From CAYXUG01 sp964468655 (GTDB taxonomy: Bacteria > Fidelibacterota > Marinisomatia > Marinisomatales > CAYXUG01): a DNA stretch of 59,256 nucleotides. The position numbers were made by a program, and so were the translations under genes. Below are positions 33,883 through 43,071 of the stretch, one piece after another (within the stretch, counting starts at the first letter, position 1; each line of letters opens with the position of its first letter). The notes under the pieces are model-generated. The model was not told the origin of the DNA. It was given only the letters and a program-made list of their open reading frames with translations, and made no database searches. Location of the stretch: assembly GCA_964468655.1 (NCBI GenBank), contig CAYXUG010000005.1, positions 1 through 59,256 on the forward strand. Reading direction: 5' to 3'.

Positions 33883-36800
33883 ATGCACTACCCAGCATTA
33901 TTAATCCTATTTATTGCATTTACAACTGACGTTTTTACGCTCGCCTACGTTTTTGCTCAGAATTGGAAAGGTCCGGTTAATCGATCATATATCTATTTCT
34001 TGCTTCCAATGACTGTGTGGATCTTCCTTGATCTTATTTTGGTGATTTTAAATCGTGGAGAAGTGATGCCATATGTCCTGATGAAATCATTCATCTGGAT
34101 CTCACTTGGAATTCTCTTCTTGAATTTTATTTATAACCTGTTATCAATCAAGAAGGATTTGATTTACCAAATAATTGGATATTCGGTCCTTATCTGTGAA
34201 ATAATCAACATATTTACAGATTGGATTTATCTTAATGGTCCATTGTTTCTTCCTGTAACTTTACTTATTGTTATGACACCCATACTATATTCTTTCGCAT
34301 TAATCTACAAGGAAATTACAAGGATAGAATCCGGAATTTTATTTCAAAAACAACTAACTCTCATGTTGTATGGAAGTATTTCTCTATTGGTAGTTGGTGT
34401 TTTATTTGGAATAATTCTACCCTATGCTTTTAACGAAGAATCATTTTTCTATATAACTTCTTCTATCACAGGATTACAGGCACTGTTTATGCTTCCAGCT
34501 TTGATAAAATATAATTTTCTTAATGTTCCAATCGAACAGGTCACAGCCGAACTCTTCAAAACTTCGAAGAATGCTGAGATTGTTACCGATTCTTTTCAAG
34601 CCATTTTACAAGCCAATAATACTGCATTGGAATTGTTTGATACAGATTTATCTGAACTAAAAAAGAAAAAGGTATCTGACTTATTTCATAATTATGATTT
34701 TTCCAAAAATTATAAAAACCATGAGACTAAAACAACTAATGACAGACAGAGAGAGGTGTCTATTTCTCAATCTAATATCATACAGAGTCATTTTAATATT
34801 GGAAAAATTATCATCATTCAGGACATTTCCAGTAAAAAAGAAAATGAACGCAAGTTGCTAGAAAGCGAAGAACGATACCGAACACTTGTAGAACATTCAC
34901 CGAATGCCATTCTCATACATGATTCAAAACAGATTTTATTTGTTAATCAAGCTGCTGTGAAGATAGGTGAGTTTAATTCAAAAGATGATCTTATCGGACA
35001 ACCACCCTTTTCATTTTTACATCCCGATTCATTAGAGATTGTTATGGAGCGCACGAAGAAATTGCTGGCAGGTAAAAACCCTGGAACTGCTGAAATAAAA
35101 GTCAAATCACCAACCGATGATGTGTTGTATGCTGAAGTGAATAGTGCTATTGTTCAGTACAGAGGTAAACAAGTCATTCAATCAACTTTACACAATATCA
35201 CAGAACGGAAGGAAGCTGAGGATGCATTGCGGGAAAGCGAGGAGAAGTTTTCCCTCGCCGTAAGGGGAACTAATGATGGAATTTGGGATTGGGATATCCT
35301 CACAGGACAAACATATTTCGCACCCAAATGGAAAGAGATGATTGGCTACGATGATAATGAGATCGAGAACACCTACGAAGCATGGGAAAGTCTTATTCAT
35401 CCTGATGATAAAGATCATGTACTAAAAACATTGCAGACCTATCTTGACCGGAAAATTGATCTATATGAACCGGAGTTCCGTATGAAGCACAAGGATGGTT
35501 CCTGGGTGTGGATACAAGCGCGGGGGCAAGCTATGAGGGATAAGGATGAAAAACCCTATAGAATGAGCGGAGCGCACACAAATATTACCGAACGTAAAGC
35601 AACTGAGAAAGCGCTCCAAGAAAGTGAAGAACGATACCGTGAGTTAGTAGAAAAAGCATCCGATATCATTTATAGAACGGATGCTTCCACAGGAAAATAC
35701 ACTTATGTAAACCCCATGTTTATGAATATTTCTGGATATACAGAAGAAGAATTACTCGAGATGCATTACGCGGATATTGTACATCCAGATTACAAAGAAG
35801 AAACGTTGAAATTTTACAAGATACAATTTACTGAAAAACGTTCTATCACTTATTATGAACTGCCTATTATCACTAAAATCGGAGAGCAACGTTGGGTCGG
35901 ACAAAATGTACAGAATATACTAAATGATAATGGTAAAGCTGATTATTTTTCTGTCATTGCAAGGGACATCACTGAAAGAAAACAGATTGAAGATGCGCTT
36001 AAAGAAAGTGAAACCAGTCTCCAGCAAGCTCAGCGCGTAGCGAACTTTGGCAGTTGGACGGAAAATCACGTGACGAAAGAGATTAAGTGGTCAGATGAGT
36101 GTAAACTTATGTTCGGTTTTAATACTAACGAAGACATTGACGGTGAAAAATTCTGGAGTAAAGTACACCCTGACGATGCGAAATGGTTAAAAAAAGTTTG
36201 GCATAAAGCAGAAAAAGAAATGGAACCCTACCAGGGATCTTTCAGAATATTATTTGATAATAATACAGTCAAATATTGCTCTGAAAAAGCTGAATTTATT
36301 TCTGACAATGCAGGTAAATTGTTAAAGACCATCGGAACAGTACACGATATTACAGAGCAGCATAAAGCGGATGAGGAAATATCCCGGTATCATGAACAAC
36401 TACGGAATCTATCTGCCCGTTTACAGCGACTCCAGGAAGATGAAAGAAAGAGCATTGCCAGAGAAATTCATGATGAATTTGGACAAAGTTTAACAGGTAT
36501 GAAAATGGAACTTTCATGGATAAGAAAAAAAATGACAAGTGATGATAGTGAAATTCATGAAAGATTACATTCCATGAACGACCTCATAGACGATTCAATT
36601 TATTCCGTTCAATCTTTAAGTACCCAGTTGCGTCCCAGTTTATTAGATGAATTGGGTCTTTCCGCTGCAGTAGAATGGCAATTAAAAGAATTCGAAAATA
36701 GGACTCAAGTTGAATGCATTTTAGATTTAGAAAATGAAAATATTGTTATAGACCCTGATAGGTCAATTGCAATATTCAGAATTTTACAGGAATCTCTTAC

Positions 36801-37065
36801 AAACGTAGCAAGGCATTCGAAAGCAGATAAAGTAAATGTTAAATTAGGACAGACGAATGGCAAGGTCGTCCTCGAAGTTCATGATAACGGACGTGGAATA
36901 AATGCATACAAATTGAAAAACGAACAATCATTGGGAATTCTGGGAATGAAAGAGAGAGCAAGTCTCTGGGATGGTACTATGGAAATAATGGGTAAAAAAA
37001 ATGAGGGAACAACTGTATATGTTGAAATACCAATAGAAACTAAAAAGGAGATTCCAGGTTCATGA
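33883..37065 (+). CDS. Membrane histidine kinase with seven-TM sensor and multiple PAS domains (NarL type)
   Basis: 1060 residues. About seven hydrophobic segments cover residues ~1-210 (7TM sensor region). They are followed by a degenerate PAS-like module (~220-315) and four clear PAS/PAC modules (starts near 330, 455, 580 and 705; for example ERYRTLVEHSPNAILIHD, GIWDWDILTGQTYF). The kinase core has a HisKA_3 dimerisation helix with phospho-acceptor His863 (SIAREIHDEFGQ), then a GHKL ATPase domain with an N-box (ILQESLTNVARHS) and HDNGRGIN. This is the NarL/DegS-type architecture, which pairs with LuxR-type regulators, and one is encoded directly downstream with a 4-base overlap (ATGA). Probably a redox- or ligand-responsive sensor; signal unknown. 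Confidence 0.92.
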   Translation: MHYPALLILFIAFTTDVFTLAYVFAQNWKGPVNRSYIYFLLPMTVWIFLDLILVILNRGEVMPYVLMKSFIWISLGILFLNFIYNLLSIKKDLIYQIIGYSVLICEIINIFTDWIYLNGPLFLPVTLLIVMTPILYSFALIYKEITRIESGILFQKQLTLMLYGSISLLVVGVLFGIILPYAFNEESFFYITSSITGLQALFMLPALIKYNFLNVPIEQVTAELFKTSKNAEIVTDSFQAILQANNTALELFDTDLSELKKKKVSDLFHNYDFSKNYKNHETKTTNDRQREVSISQSNIIQSHFNIGKIIIIQDISSKKENERKLLESEERYRTLVEHSPNAILIHDSKQILFVNQAAVKIGEFNSKDDLIGQPPFSFLHPDSLEIVMERTKKLLAGKNPGTAEIKVKSPTDDVLYAEVNSAIVQYRGKQVIQSTLHNITERKEAEDALRESEEKFSLAVRGTNDGIWDWDILTGQTYFAPKWKEMIGYDDNEIENTYEAWESLIHPDDKDHVLKTLQTYLDRKIDLYEPEFRMKHKDGSWVWIQARGQAMRDKDEKPYRMSGAHTNITERKATEKALQESEERYRELVEKASDIIYRTDASTGKYTYVNPMFMNISGYTEEELLEMHYADIVHPDYKEETLKFYKIQFTEKRSITYYELPIITKIGEQRWVGQNVQNILNDNGKADYFSVIARDITERKQIEDALKESETSLQQAQRVANFGSWTENHVTKEIKWSDECKLMFGFNTNEDIDGEKFWSKVHPDDAKWLKKVWHKAEKEMEPYQGSFRILFDNNTVKYCSEKAEFISDNAGKLLKTIGTVHDITEQHKADEEISRYHEQLRNLSARLQRLQEDERKSIAREIHDEFGQSLTGMKMELSWIRKKMTSDDSEIHERLHSMNDLIDDSIYSVQSLSTQLRPSLLDELGLSAAVEWQLKEFENRTQVECILDLENENIVIDPDRSIAIFRILQESLTNVARHSKADKVNVKLGQTNGKVVLEVHDNGRGINAYKLKNEQSLGILGMKERASLWDGTMEIMGKKNEGTTVYVEIPIETKKEIPGS

Positions 37066-37694
37066 TAAATGTACTGTTAGTTGACGATCATGCTATTGTA
37101 AGAGACGGCTTAAAAAGGATAATCGATGATTCGTTTGGGATGAAAGTCTTAGATGAAGCCAGAAATGGAATAGAAGCATTAGAAAAACTTCACAATAATC
37201 GATTTGATCTTGTATTGTTGGATATTTCTTTACCGGGGAGAAATGGACTTGAAATATTGAAGGAAATCAAATCATTCTATCCTAAACTCCCCGTTCTGAT
37301 TCTTACCATGTATTCTGAAGAACAATATGCAACGCGTCTGTTAAAAGCTGGGGCATCCGGTTTTCTAACAAAAGAAAGTGCATCTGATCAATTGGTTAAT
37401 GCCATTGAAATTATCAGTAAAGGTAGAAAATTTATCACTCCTAAAGCAGCTGAATTATTAGCGGATGAATTTAATACTGACCCGAATAAAGAACCTCATC
37501 AACTCCTTTCTGACCGTGAATACCAGGTTTTATGCATGATTTCATCCGGCTTAACTGTTAAAGAGATTTCTCAAGAACTTGCATTAAGCGATAAAACTAT
37601 CAGTACATACCGATCAAGAATACTTCAAAAAATGAAAAGGAAAAATAATGCGGAACTCACTCATTACTCCATATCCAACGGATTAATTCCTTGA
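37062..37694 (+). CDS. LuxR/NarL-type response regulator
   Basis: 210 residues: receiver domain with DD at residues 8-9, phospho-acceptor Asp54 (VLLDISLPG) and a Lys near 104 (FLTKES), then a LuxR-type HTH (LSDREYQVLCMISSGLTVKEIS, followed by TISTYRSRILQKM). It overlaps the kinase stop by ATGA and is the natural partner of the kinase. Output would be transcriptional, with targets unknown. The HTH is intact, in contrast to the next regulator. Confidence 0.93.
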   Translation: MINVLLVDDHAIVRDGLKRIIDDSFGMKVLDEARNGIEALEKLHNNRFDLVLLDISLPGRNGLEILKEIKSFYPKLPVLILTMYSEEQYATRLLKAGASGFLTKESASDQLVNAIEIISKGRKFITPKAAELLADEFNTDPNKEPHQLLSDREYQVLCMISSGLTVKEISQELALSDKTISTYRSRILQKMKRKNNAELTHYSISNGLIP

Positions 37695-37861
37695 ATTTAC
37701 TTATTTCGGTTAATTATTTGTAAGATAAAAGATGACAATGAATTCAGATTCTCACCTATACAAAGATTTCTATAATAAGTGTACTTTTGCAACAAGCTCA
37801 AGGAATTATAGAATAATATGCAAGTGGGGGAAGGGTATTTCAAAGTGCACGAGAAGTAAAA

Positions 37862-38527
37862 ATGGTTTCTGAAACAAAAAATAAAAAAAGTAAGAAAACG
37901 CGGATATTCATCATTGATGACCACAGTGTAGTCAGAGAAGGGTTAAAAAGGATAATAAATGAAAATCCGGGAATGGAAGTTAATCAGGAGGCAGCTGACG
38001 GTGATGAAGCACTTAAAAAAATTAAAAAGAACAATTCGGATCTTATCATTTTAGATATTTCCATGCCCGGTAAAAATGGTCTCGAAGTGCTGACCGATAT
38101 TAAAAAAATTAAACCAAATCTTCCCGTACTCATACTGACCATGCATTCCGAAGAGCAATATGCTCAGAGGATGTTTAATGCAGGCGCTAAAGGATATCTT
38201 AGAAAAGATTATGCTCCTGATAAAATAATTGAGGCAATTGATGTCATTTTGAAAGGCAAAAAGTATGTGAATAAGAGTCAATATGAGATCATAAAAAGAT
38301 CGAAGAACAATCCACATAAATCATTGAATAATACAGAATTTGATGTTTTTCGAAAAATTGTTGAAGGAAAATCTGTTTTTGAAATTGCAGTTGATGACGG
38401 TATTACAAATTGGGACGACCTGAAAAAAGTCCGTGAAGTCCGCTCTTCTATTCTAAAGAAAATGAATTTAAAGTCAAATAAAGAACTAAAGAAATACGCA
38501 AAAGATCGTAATTTGGAAGCAAGTTAA
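37862..38527 (+). CDS. Response regulator with degenerate LuxR-type output domain
   Basis: 221 residues and clearly a paralog of the preceding regulator: the receiver domains share IDDHSVVREGLKRIIN-type text, phospho-acceptor Asp65 (IILDISMPG) and LPVLILTMHSEEQYA. The C-terminal part aligns with the LuxR HTH of its neighbour only loosely. LSDREYQVL becomes LNNTEFDVF, and the recognition helix region reads ITNWDDLKKVREVRS, with extra residues and no conserved KTISTYRSRI pattern. It may no longer bind DNA in the usual way and could act as a phosphate sink or competitor. It is separated from the first regulator by 167 bases (37695-37861), where I see no gene. Confidence 0.85.
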   Translation: MVSETKNKKSKKTRIFIIDDHSVVREGLKRIINENPGMEVNQEAADGDEALKKIKKNNSDLIILDISMPGKNGLEVLTDIKKIKPNLPVLILTMHSEEQYAQRMFNAGAKGYLRKDYAPDKIIEAIDVILKGKKYVNKSQYEIIKRSKNNPHKSLNNTEFDVFRKIVEGKSVFEIAVDDGITNWDDLKKVREVRSSILKKMNLKSNKELKKYAKDRNLEAS

Positions 38528-38618
38528 TGGAAATTATATCGGGAATAATCTTACAAAGAATTCATCAATACCCGGATAGGTGGAAGTATAAATGTGAATT
38601 AAAATATTTTTTATAATA

Positions 38619-38678
38619 CATAGCGCAACTCTCTAGAAGTCTAACCTTCCAATTCAGTTACCTTGACAATGCGCTATG
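38619..38678. repeat. Inverted repeat CATAGCGCA / TGCGCTATG spanning 42 bases
   Basis: Perfect 9-bp arms enclosing a 42-base loop, immediately upstream of a terminator-like hairpin. Together they could form the body of a small structured transcript of roughly 100 nt. Base pairing is directly visible; function is inferred. Confidence 0.45.
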
Positions 38679-38684
38679 ATACCG

Positions 38685-38717
38685 AGAGCGGATGCAATGT
38701 CCGCTCTTTTTATTTTT
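38685..38717 (+). terminator. Rho-independent terminator-like hairpin
   Basis: AGAGCGGA (38685-38692), loop TGCAATG, TCCGCTCT (38700-38707), followed by TTTATTTTT. It is a strong candidate terminator on the + strand for the regulator transcript or a small RNA. The same 8-base arm AGAGCGGA reappears in the second hairpin ~220 bases on. Confidence 0.7.
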
Positions 38718-38910
38718 AAATGATAACCTGCTGCTTAATGTAATAGCATATTCATTATAAATAATTGATCTTTAGTTATGTCAGTATTTCCCCTATAAGC
38801 AAATCAGACTACCACTGATACTTTACATAATTGGTTCGGGTTAAATTTTTAATACAGTAACGTCACCTTATAAAAGAAGATTAACCCCTCAATTTTTAAT
38901 AGCGTTATTG

Positions 38911-38958
38911 AAAAAAGAGCGGACACTCCACACCTCCCTCCCCTTTCCGCTCTTTTTT
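38911..38958. terminator. Bidirectional terminator between converging transcripts
   Basis: AAAAAAGAGCGG (38911-38922) pairs with CCGCTCTTTTTT (38947-38958), giving a 12-bp stem with a 24-base loop. The A and T runs at the ends make it able to end transcripts in both directions. It lies 44 bases past the end of ftsY on the minus strand and downstream of the regulator gene on the plus strand. Confidence 0.65.
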
Positions 38959-39001
38959 ATTATATTAAATCACTTTGACCGTTGTTAGCCAAATTGCTGA
39001 C

Positions 39002-39895
39002 TTACCCAATAAGTGCATTAACATATTCCCCAATGTTGAATTCAACCAAATCATCAATTGTCTCCCCCACGCCTAAAAATCGCACTGGAATTCCTAATTT
39101 TCTGTGAATTGAAAAAACAATTCCACCTTTTGCTGTTCCTTCCATTTTTGTTAAAATAATCCCATTAATAGGAAAATATTGATTAAAAACTAAAGCTTGC
39201 TCTAACGAGTTTTGTCCTTGATTTGCATCTAATGTAAGGAAAGCTTGAACTGAAAATTCGTTAAATTTCAAAGCCGTCCTATACATTTTTTCAATTTCTG
39301 ACATCAGGTTTTTTGATGTGTGAAGTCTTCCAGCTGTGTCGATAATAACACGGTTATAATCCTTTGTTAAAGCTGATTTCAACCCATCATAAACTACGGA
39401 TGAAGGATCTGATGAAAGTTCATTTTTTATTAATTTTACATTTATTTGCTGACACCATTTTTCAAATTGGTCTATAGCACCTGCTCTATAAGTGTCTGCT
39501 GCAATTGCTTCAATGGAGTAGCACTTTTCCATGTAATATTTGCATAATTTTGCAGCAGTGGTTGTTTTTCCTGTTCCATTAACACCCAAAATAAATATTA
39601 CATATCTCAAACCATCTTCTTGATTCTCCATTAATTCATTTTTTAATATCAGTGATGATTTTAAAATAGATTTCAGATTATTTTGATTATTGTCACCACT
39701 TTTTATTTGCTTAACATTTTCTATTATTTCATCGGTTGTTTCGACGTCTATATCGGCACTAATAAGCAGCGCTTCAAGATCATCAATCGTCTCCCGGTTA
39801 ATTTTTGAGGTTGAAAACTTGTCCCAGATCCCACCAAAAGATGTTCTTGTTTTTCTGAGAGATTCAAATAACCTGGTTAAGTTGGAAATAATCAA
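39002..39895 (-). CDS. ftsY: Signal recognition particle receptor FtsY
   Basis: 297 residues: the N and G domains only, without the long acidic A region of E. coli FtsY, as is common. The G domain shows GVNGTGKTTTAAKLC (G1), ADTYRAGAIDQFEKW, DTAGRLHTSKNLM (G3) and ILTKMEGTAKGGI (G4 region). SRP-type GTPase that docks ribosome-nascent chains at the membrane for insertion. It is the last gene of a minus-strand envelope operon beginning near 44091. Confidence 0.95.
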   Translation of the reverse strand: MIISNLTRLFESLRKTRTSFGGIWDKFSTSKINRETIDDLEALLISADIDVETTDEIIENVKQIKSGDNNQNNLKSILKSSLILKNELMENQEDGLRYVIFILGVNGTGKTTTAAKLCKYYMEKCYSIEAIAADTYRAGAIDQFEKWCQQINVKLIKNELSSDPSSVVYDGLKSALTKDYNRVIIDTAGRLHTSKNLMSEIEKMYRTALKFNEFSVQAFLTLDANQGQNSLEQALVFNQYFPINGIILTKMEGTAKGGIVFSIHRKLGIPVRFLGVGETIDDLVEFNIGEYVNALIG

Positions 39896-39914
39896 GATAT
39901 TATGGAGGAGGAAA

Positions 39915-40466
39915 TTATTTTAAAAAGGATAAATGCGTTTTTATATATTGATACCAGCTCAGTATCAACAAAATGGTTGCCGCATAAAGAAGATACAAAC
40001 CATAAATTTCATACTTTAAAACATACATAAAAATAGCCAATGAGGTAATTCCAATGGACCACTTGCCAATTAAATTTGAACTAAGTACCACAGATTTGTG
40101 ATTTAATATATAAATCGAATTTAATGAAATAACAATATCCCTTACCAAATACAGAATCAAAAACCATAGTGGAAACTGTCTTTCTGTATCGAGAATCAAA
40201 TATAAGATAACTGAAATTATAACAATTTTATCTGCTACAGGATCAAGCATTTTTCCTACATCCGTTACTTCTCCAGCACTTCTTGCGAGGATTCCGTCCA
40301 AAAAATCGGTCAGCACAGCAAATAGGATAGTAATAATTGTCCATTTTAAGTTATCAATGGAAATGAAATAGACAATCGGAACTGCTAAAAATGCGCGGAG
40401 AAGACTCAAGCCATTTGCCAAAGTAATAACTTTTAATGGATCAGCTTTTTTCTTTTTAATACCCAT
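39915..40466 (-). CDS. pgsA: CDP-diacylglycerol-glycerol-3-phosphate 3-phosphatidyltransferase
   Basis: 183-residue membrane protein with five to six hydrophobic segments. It carries the CDP-alcohol phosphatidyltransferase signature D-x2-D-G-x2-A-R-x8-G-x3-D-x3-D, here visible as TDFLDGILARSAGEVTDVG followed by KMLDPVADK. It makes phosphatidylglycerol phosphate from CDP-diacylglycerol and glycerol-3-phosphate. Among CDP-alcohol transferases the short single-domain form and envelope context favour PgsA, but CDP-DAG substrate use is inferred. It lies 2 bases from the ABC ATPase gene. Confidence 0.88.
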   Translation of the reverse strand: MGIKKKKADPLKVITLANGLSLLRAFLAVPIVYFISIDNLKWTIITILFAVLTDFLDGILARSAGEVTDVGKMLDPVADKIVIISVILYLILDTERQFPLWFLILYLVRDIVISLNSIYILNHKSVVLSSNLIGKWSIGITSLAIFMYVLKYEIYGLYLLYAATILLILSWYQYIKTHLSFLK

Positions 40467-40468
40467 AT

Positions 40469-41788
40469 TCAGTAAGGTATTTCAACTCCTACATGATGCT
40501 GTGATAATTTGCCATTCTTAATTAAAATAAATTTATCGCACAAAGATTTAATAAGGGATTCTGAATGAGATATTAAGATCAAATGTTTCTTTGCCATCAC
40601 TTTTTTCAGAAATGATAAAATATCAGTTCTTTGCTTATTCCCGAGATAAGCTGTTGGTTCATCAAGTATTAACAAATCATAATTTCCATGACTTAATAAA
40701 CAAATTAATACCATTCTCACCGCTGATATACTTAATGTGTTAATAGGAAGTAATTTTATTCTATCCCAGAAAATTTGCATTCTCTCAAGTTCATTTTTTA
40801 GCAGTGATTGGTTTTGTTGGTTAAACAATTTATTGTTTGAAAGATCATCCAGGATTTCTTTAAAAGTCATACACGAAAAATATTTCTCGGGAAATTGAGT
40901 CAAATATGCCGTTGTAATTTTAGATTTATCCTGAAGGTTTAACTCCAATTTGCCAGACTCCGGTTTTAACAAGTCAATCAAAATCCTACCAAGAGTTGAT
41001 TTACCACTTCCATTTTCACCTTTTATCCCAAGACATCTGAATTCGTTTATCTGAATGGTCTGATCCTTAAAAAGTGGATTTGATTCAAGATACGAAAAGG
41101 AAAGTTTATTCAACTCAAGATTTATCCTGCCATTAACAATATCATTTAAGTCAATTTCAAAATCACTTTTGAATTCAAATGGTTCAAAATTATCTAAGGT
41201 TAACTCCCAGGAGGAATCAGTCCATTTGCAATCTTTTTCAGATGAGGTCATCCATATCACCACACTATTTTTATCAATTGACCAATCTGACAAAACACTC
41301 ACAATGCGTAGTTTTATCTCTTTACTTAAAAAGGATAATCCATCATCAATGATAAGGACATCAGGGTTTAATAACAGAGATGAGGCAATATTCAATATTT
41401 GCTGTTCACCGCCGGATAAGGTCGAGGGATGGCGGTTTAAATCCCAGTCTATACCAAATAATTTAACAATGTGTGAAATTTTCTCTGAAATTTCACCCGG
41501 AGAATGTCTGTAATTTTCAAGATTAAATGACAATTCTCGAATAATAGTAGAAGCTACAATCTGGTCTCCAGTTTCCTGCTGTACGTACATTGACCGGTTA
41601 AAACTTGATAATTCAGAAATGATAAAATTACATTGACTGATTTTTTTGTCAAAACCTGATAGAAATTTGCAAAATTGAGTTTTTCCTACACCACTTTCCC
41701 CATAAATGATATTTAATCCATTTTGGAAATTTACCTTGCTCTTTTTACCAAATCTCTTGAATTCAATTGTAAATTGAAAATCAATCAC
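40469..41788 (-). CDS. Fused twin ABC ATPase (ECF/EcfA-like)
   Basis: 439 residues with two ABC ATPase domains in one chain. Domain 1 (~1-215): Walker A GESGVGKT (residues 30-37), intact signature LSGGEQQ, but Walker B reads LIIDDGLS and the H-loop position lacks the His (WMTSSE). Domain 2 (~225-439): Walker A GENGSGKS, Walker B LLILDEPTAYLG and an intact LISHSESL, but a degraded signature LSISAVR. This is the complementary arrangement of asymmetric ABC pairs, leaving one consensus ATP site. It resembles the EcfA1A2 ATPases of energy-coupling-factor vitamin/metal transporters, but no EcfT or S component is adjacent. Its end overlaps the neighbouring waaA gene region by 8 bases. Confidence 0.82.
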   Translation of the reverse strand: MIDFQFTIEFKRFGKKSKVNFQNGLNIIYGESGVGKTQFCKFLSGFDKKISQCNFIISELSSFNRSMYVQQETGDQIVASTIIRELSFNLENYRHSPGEISEKISHIVKLFGIDWDLNRHPSTLSGGEQQILNIASSLLLNPDVLIIDDGLSFLSKEIKLRIVSVLSDWSIDKNSVVIWMTSSEKDCKWTDSSWELTLDNFEPFEFKSDFEIDLNDIVNGRINLELNKLSFSYLESNPLFKDQTIQINEFRCLGIKGENGSGKSTLGRILIDLLKPESGKLELNLQDKSKITTAYLTQFPEKYFSCMTFKEILDDLSNNKLFNQQNQSLLKNELERMQIFWDRIKLLPINTLSISAVRMVLICLLSHGNYDLLILDEPTAYLGNKQRTDILSFLKKVMAKKHLILISHSESLIKSLCDKFILIKNGKLSQHHVGVEIPY

Positions 41789-43070
41789 GAATAATACCTC
41801 TCACAACACGGGTGGATGATCCAATATTTTGATGAATCACATCCGTAGCAGCTATACTCGATTTAAGATAAAATTCCTTATTATCAAGAAATTTGGTTAC
41901 TATATTAAAGAATTCAGTATCCTGGGTAATTGGGTATCCCCCACCGTTATTTACCAACTCTTCTGCTGCATCTGAATTATAATATTTTGGTCCCATAATT
42001 ACGGGCAGTCTCGCCATGGCCGGTTCCATTACATTATGAATTCCCTTTGAAAAACCACCGCCTATATATGCAAATTTCCCTTTCCAATACAATCGGGATA
42101 ATATCCCAACTTTATCTACAAGAACTAACCGGGTTGTATCCAATTCCCCATTCTTGCAATCTGAAAAAAGTTTCGCTTTAAATCCTCTAGATCCGAACGA
42201 TTTTAAACTTTTGTCAATATATTTATTGTAGGGTTCATGAGGTACCCAGTACAGTTGCAGATCATCATACTTATTCATTATTTCAACCAATGGAGTTAAA
42301 ATAACATTTTCATCATCTGGCCATACACTGCCGGCAATTAACCGGCTTGGTCTATTTATGAGTGATTTAGTTCGTTCCTGGGTATATTTGTCCGCGGACT
42401 GTTTTACACTATCATATCGCGGGTTTCCAAGTACCTTTATCAAAGATTTTCCAGAACCATTATTTGCGAGTAATGTACGAATACCGCTATAATCCCTGTA
42501 GGAAATGGTATAAATAAAATTGATGCACCGGTAAAAATGTTTGTAAAAATTCTTTATTAACGGCAGGTTTTTTTTACTTTTACTATGAATTCTTGCAGAG
42601 AACAGTGTTGTTGTAATATTCAATTTTTCTGCACACCAGACAAAATTAGGCCATACATCATATTCTGCAAAAATCAGTTTTGTGGGATTTACTATTTTTA
42701 ATGCTCGAATGCAATTCCATATGAAATCAAAAGGAAGGTAAATTTTGCAATCAATGTTGTCATCCTTAACATGGTCATATCCAGAAGGAGAAAAGAAACT
42801 GACTACGCATATACAATCATTTTCAACTTCCTTTAATCCTGACAATATTGGACGAATCTGTTCGTACTCTCCCAACGATGCTGAATGAAACCAGTAGACC
42901 AATCTACAGTTTTTGTTTTGAGAGAAAAAATCTTTCAGAATTTTTATGGATTCCCACCTTCCTTTTAGTCCTTCTCTAACTTTAGGAATAAATAGGGATG
43001 AAATTAAACTTAAAACAAAAAGTCCCGGAAGAATAAGAATGTTGTAAAAAAGCTGCCAAAAAAGTTTCAT
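41781..43070 (-). CDS. waaA: 3-deoxy-D-manno-octulosonic acid transferase
   Basis: 429-residue inner-membrane-associated glycosyltransferase (family 30) that attaches Kdo residues to lipid IVA. It has an N-terminal membrane segment (LFWQLFYNILILPGLFVLS) and the conserved WFHSASLGEYEQIRPIL with the catalytic Glu. VVSFFSPSGYD, YLPFD and AEYDVWPNFVW follow, and C-terminal GGGFSKGIHNVMEPA matches the nucleotide-sugar-binding GT-B half. The downstream ABC ATPase gene overlaps it by 8 bases, and the upstream GT9 gene is 1 base away. Confidence 0.93.
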   Translation of the reverse strand: MKLFWQLFYNILILPGLFVLSLISSLFIPKVREGLKGRWESIKILKDFFSQNKNCRLVYWFHSASLGEYEQIRPILSGLKEVENDCICVVSFFSPSGYDHVKDDNIDCKIYLPFDFIWNCIRALKIVNPTKLIFAEYDVWPNFVWCAEKLNITTTLFSARIHSKSKKNLPLIKNFYKHFYRCINFIYTISYRDYSGIRTLLANNGSGKSLIKVLGNPRYDSVKQSADKYTQERTKSLINRPSRLIAGSVWPDDENVILTPLVEIMNKYDDLQLYWVPHEPYNKYIDKSLKSFGSRGFKAKLFSDCKNGELDTTRLVLVDKVGILSRLYWKGKFAYIGGGFSKGIHNVMEPAMARLPVIMGPKYYNSDAAEELVNNGGGYPITQDTEFFNIVTKFLDNKEFYLKSSIAATDVIHQNIGSSTRVVRGIIRD

Positions 43071-43071
43071 T

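Larger units (their letters stand above)
38528..39001. other. 474-bp intergenic region with hairpins and possible small RNA
   Basis: No plausible coding sequence. The region holds a long-range 9-bp inverted repeat (38619-38627 with 38670-38678), a short hairpin followed by T-rich sequence (38685-38717) and a second, larger hairpin near the end (38911-38958). The gene upstream (response regulator, +) and the gene downstream (ftsY, -) converge on it. A TATAAT at 38612-38617 precedes the first inverted repeat but lacks a recognisable -35. Confidence 0.6.
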
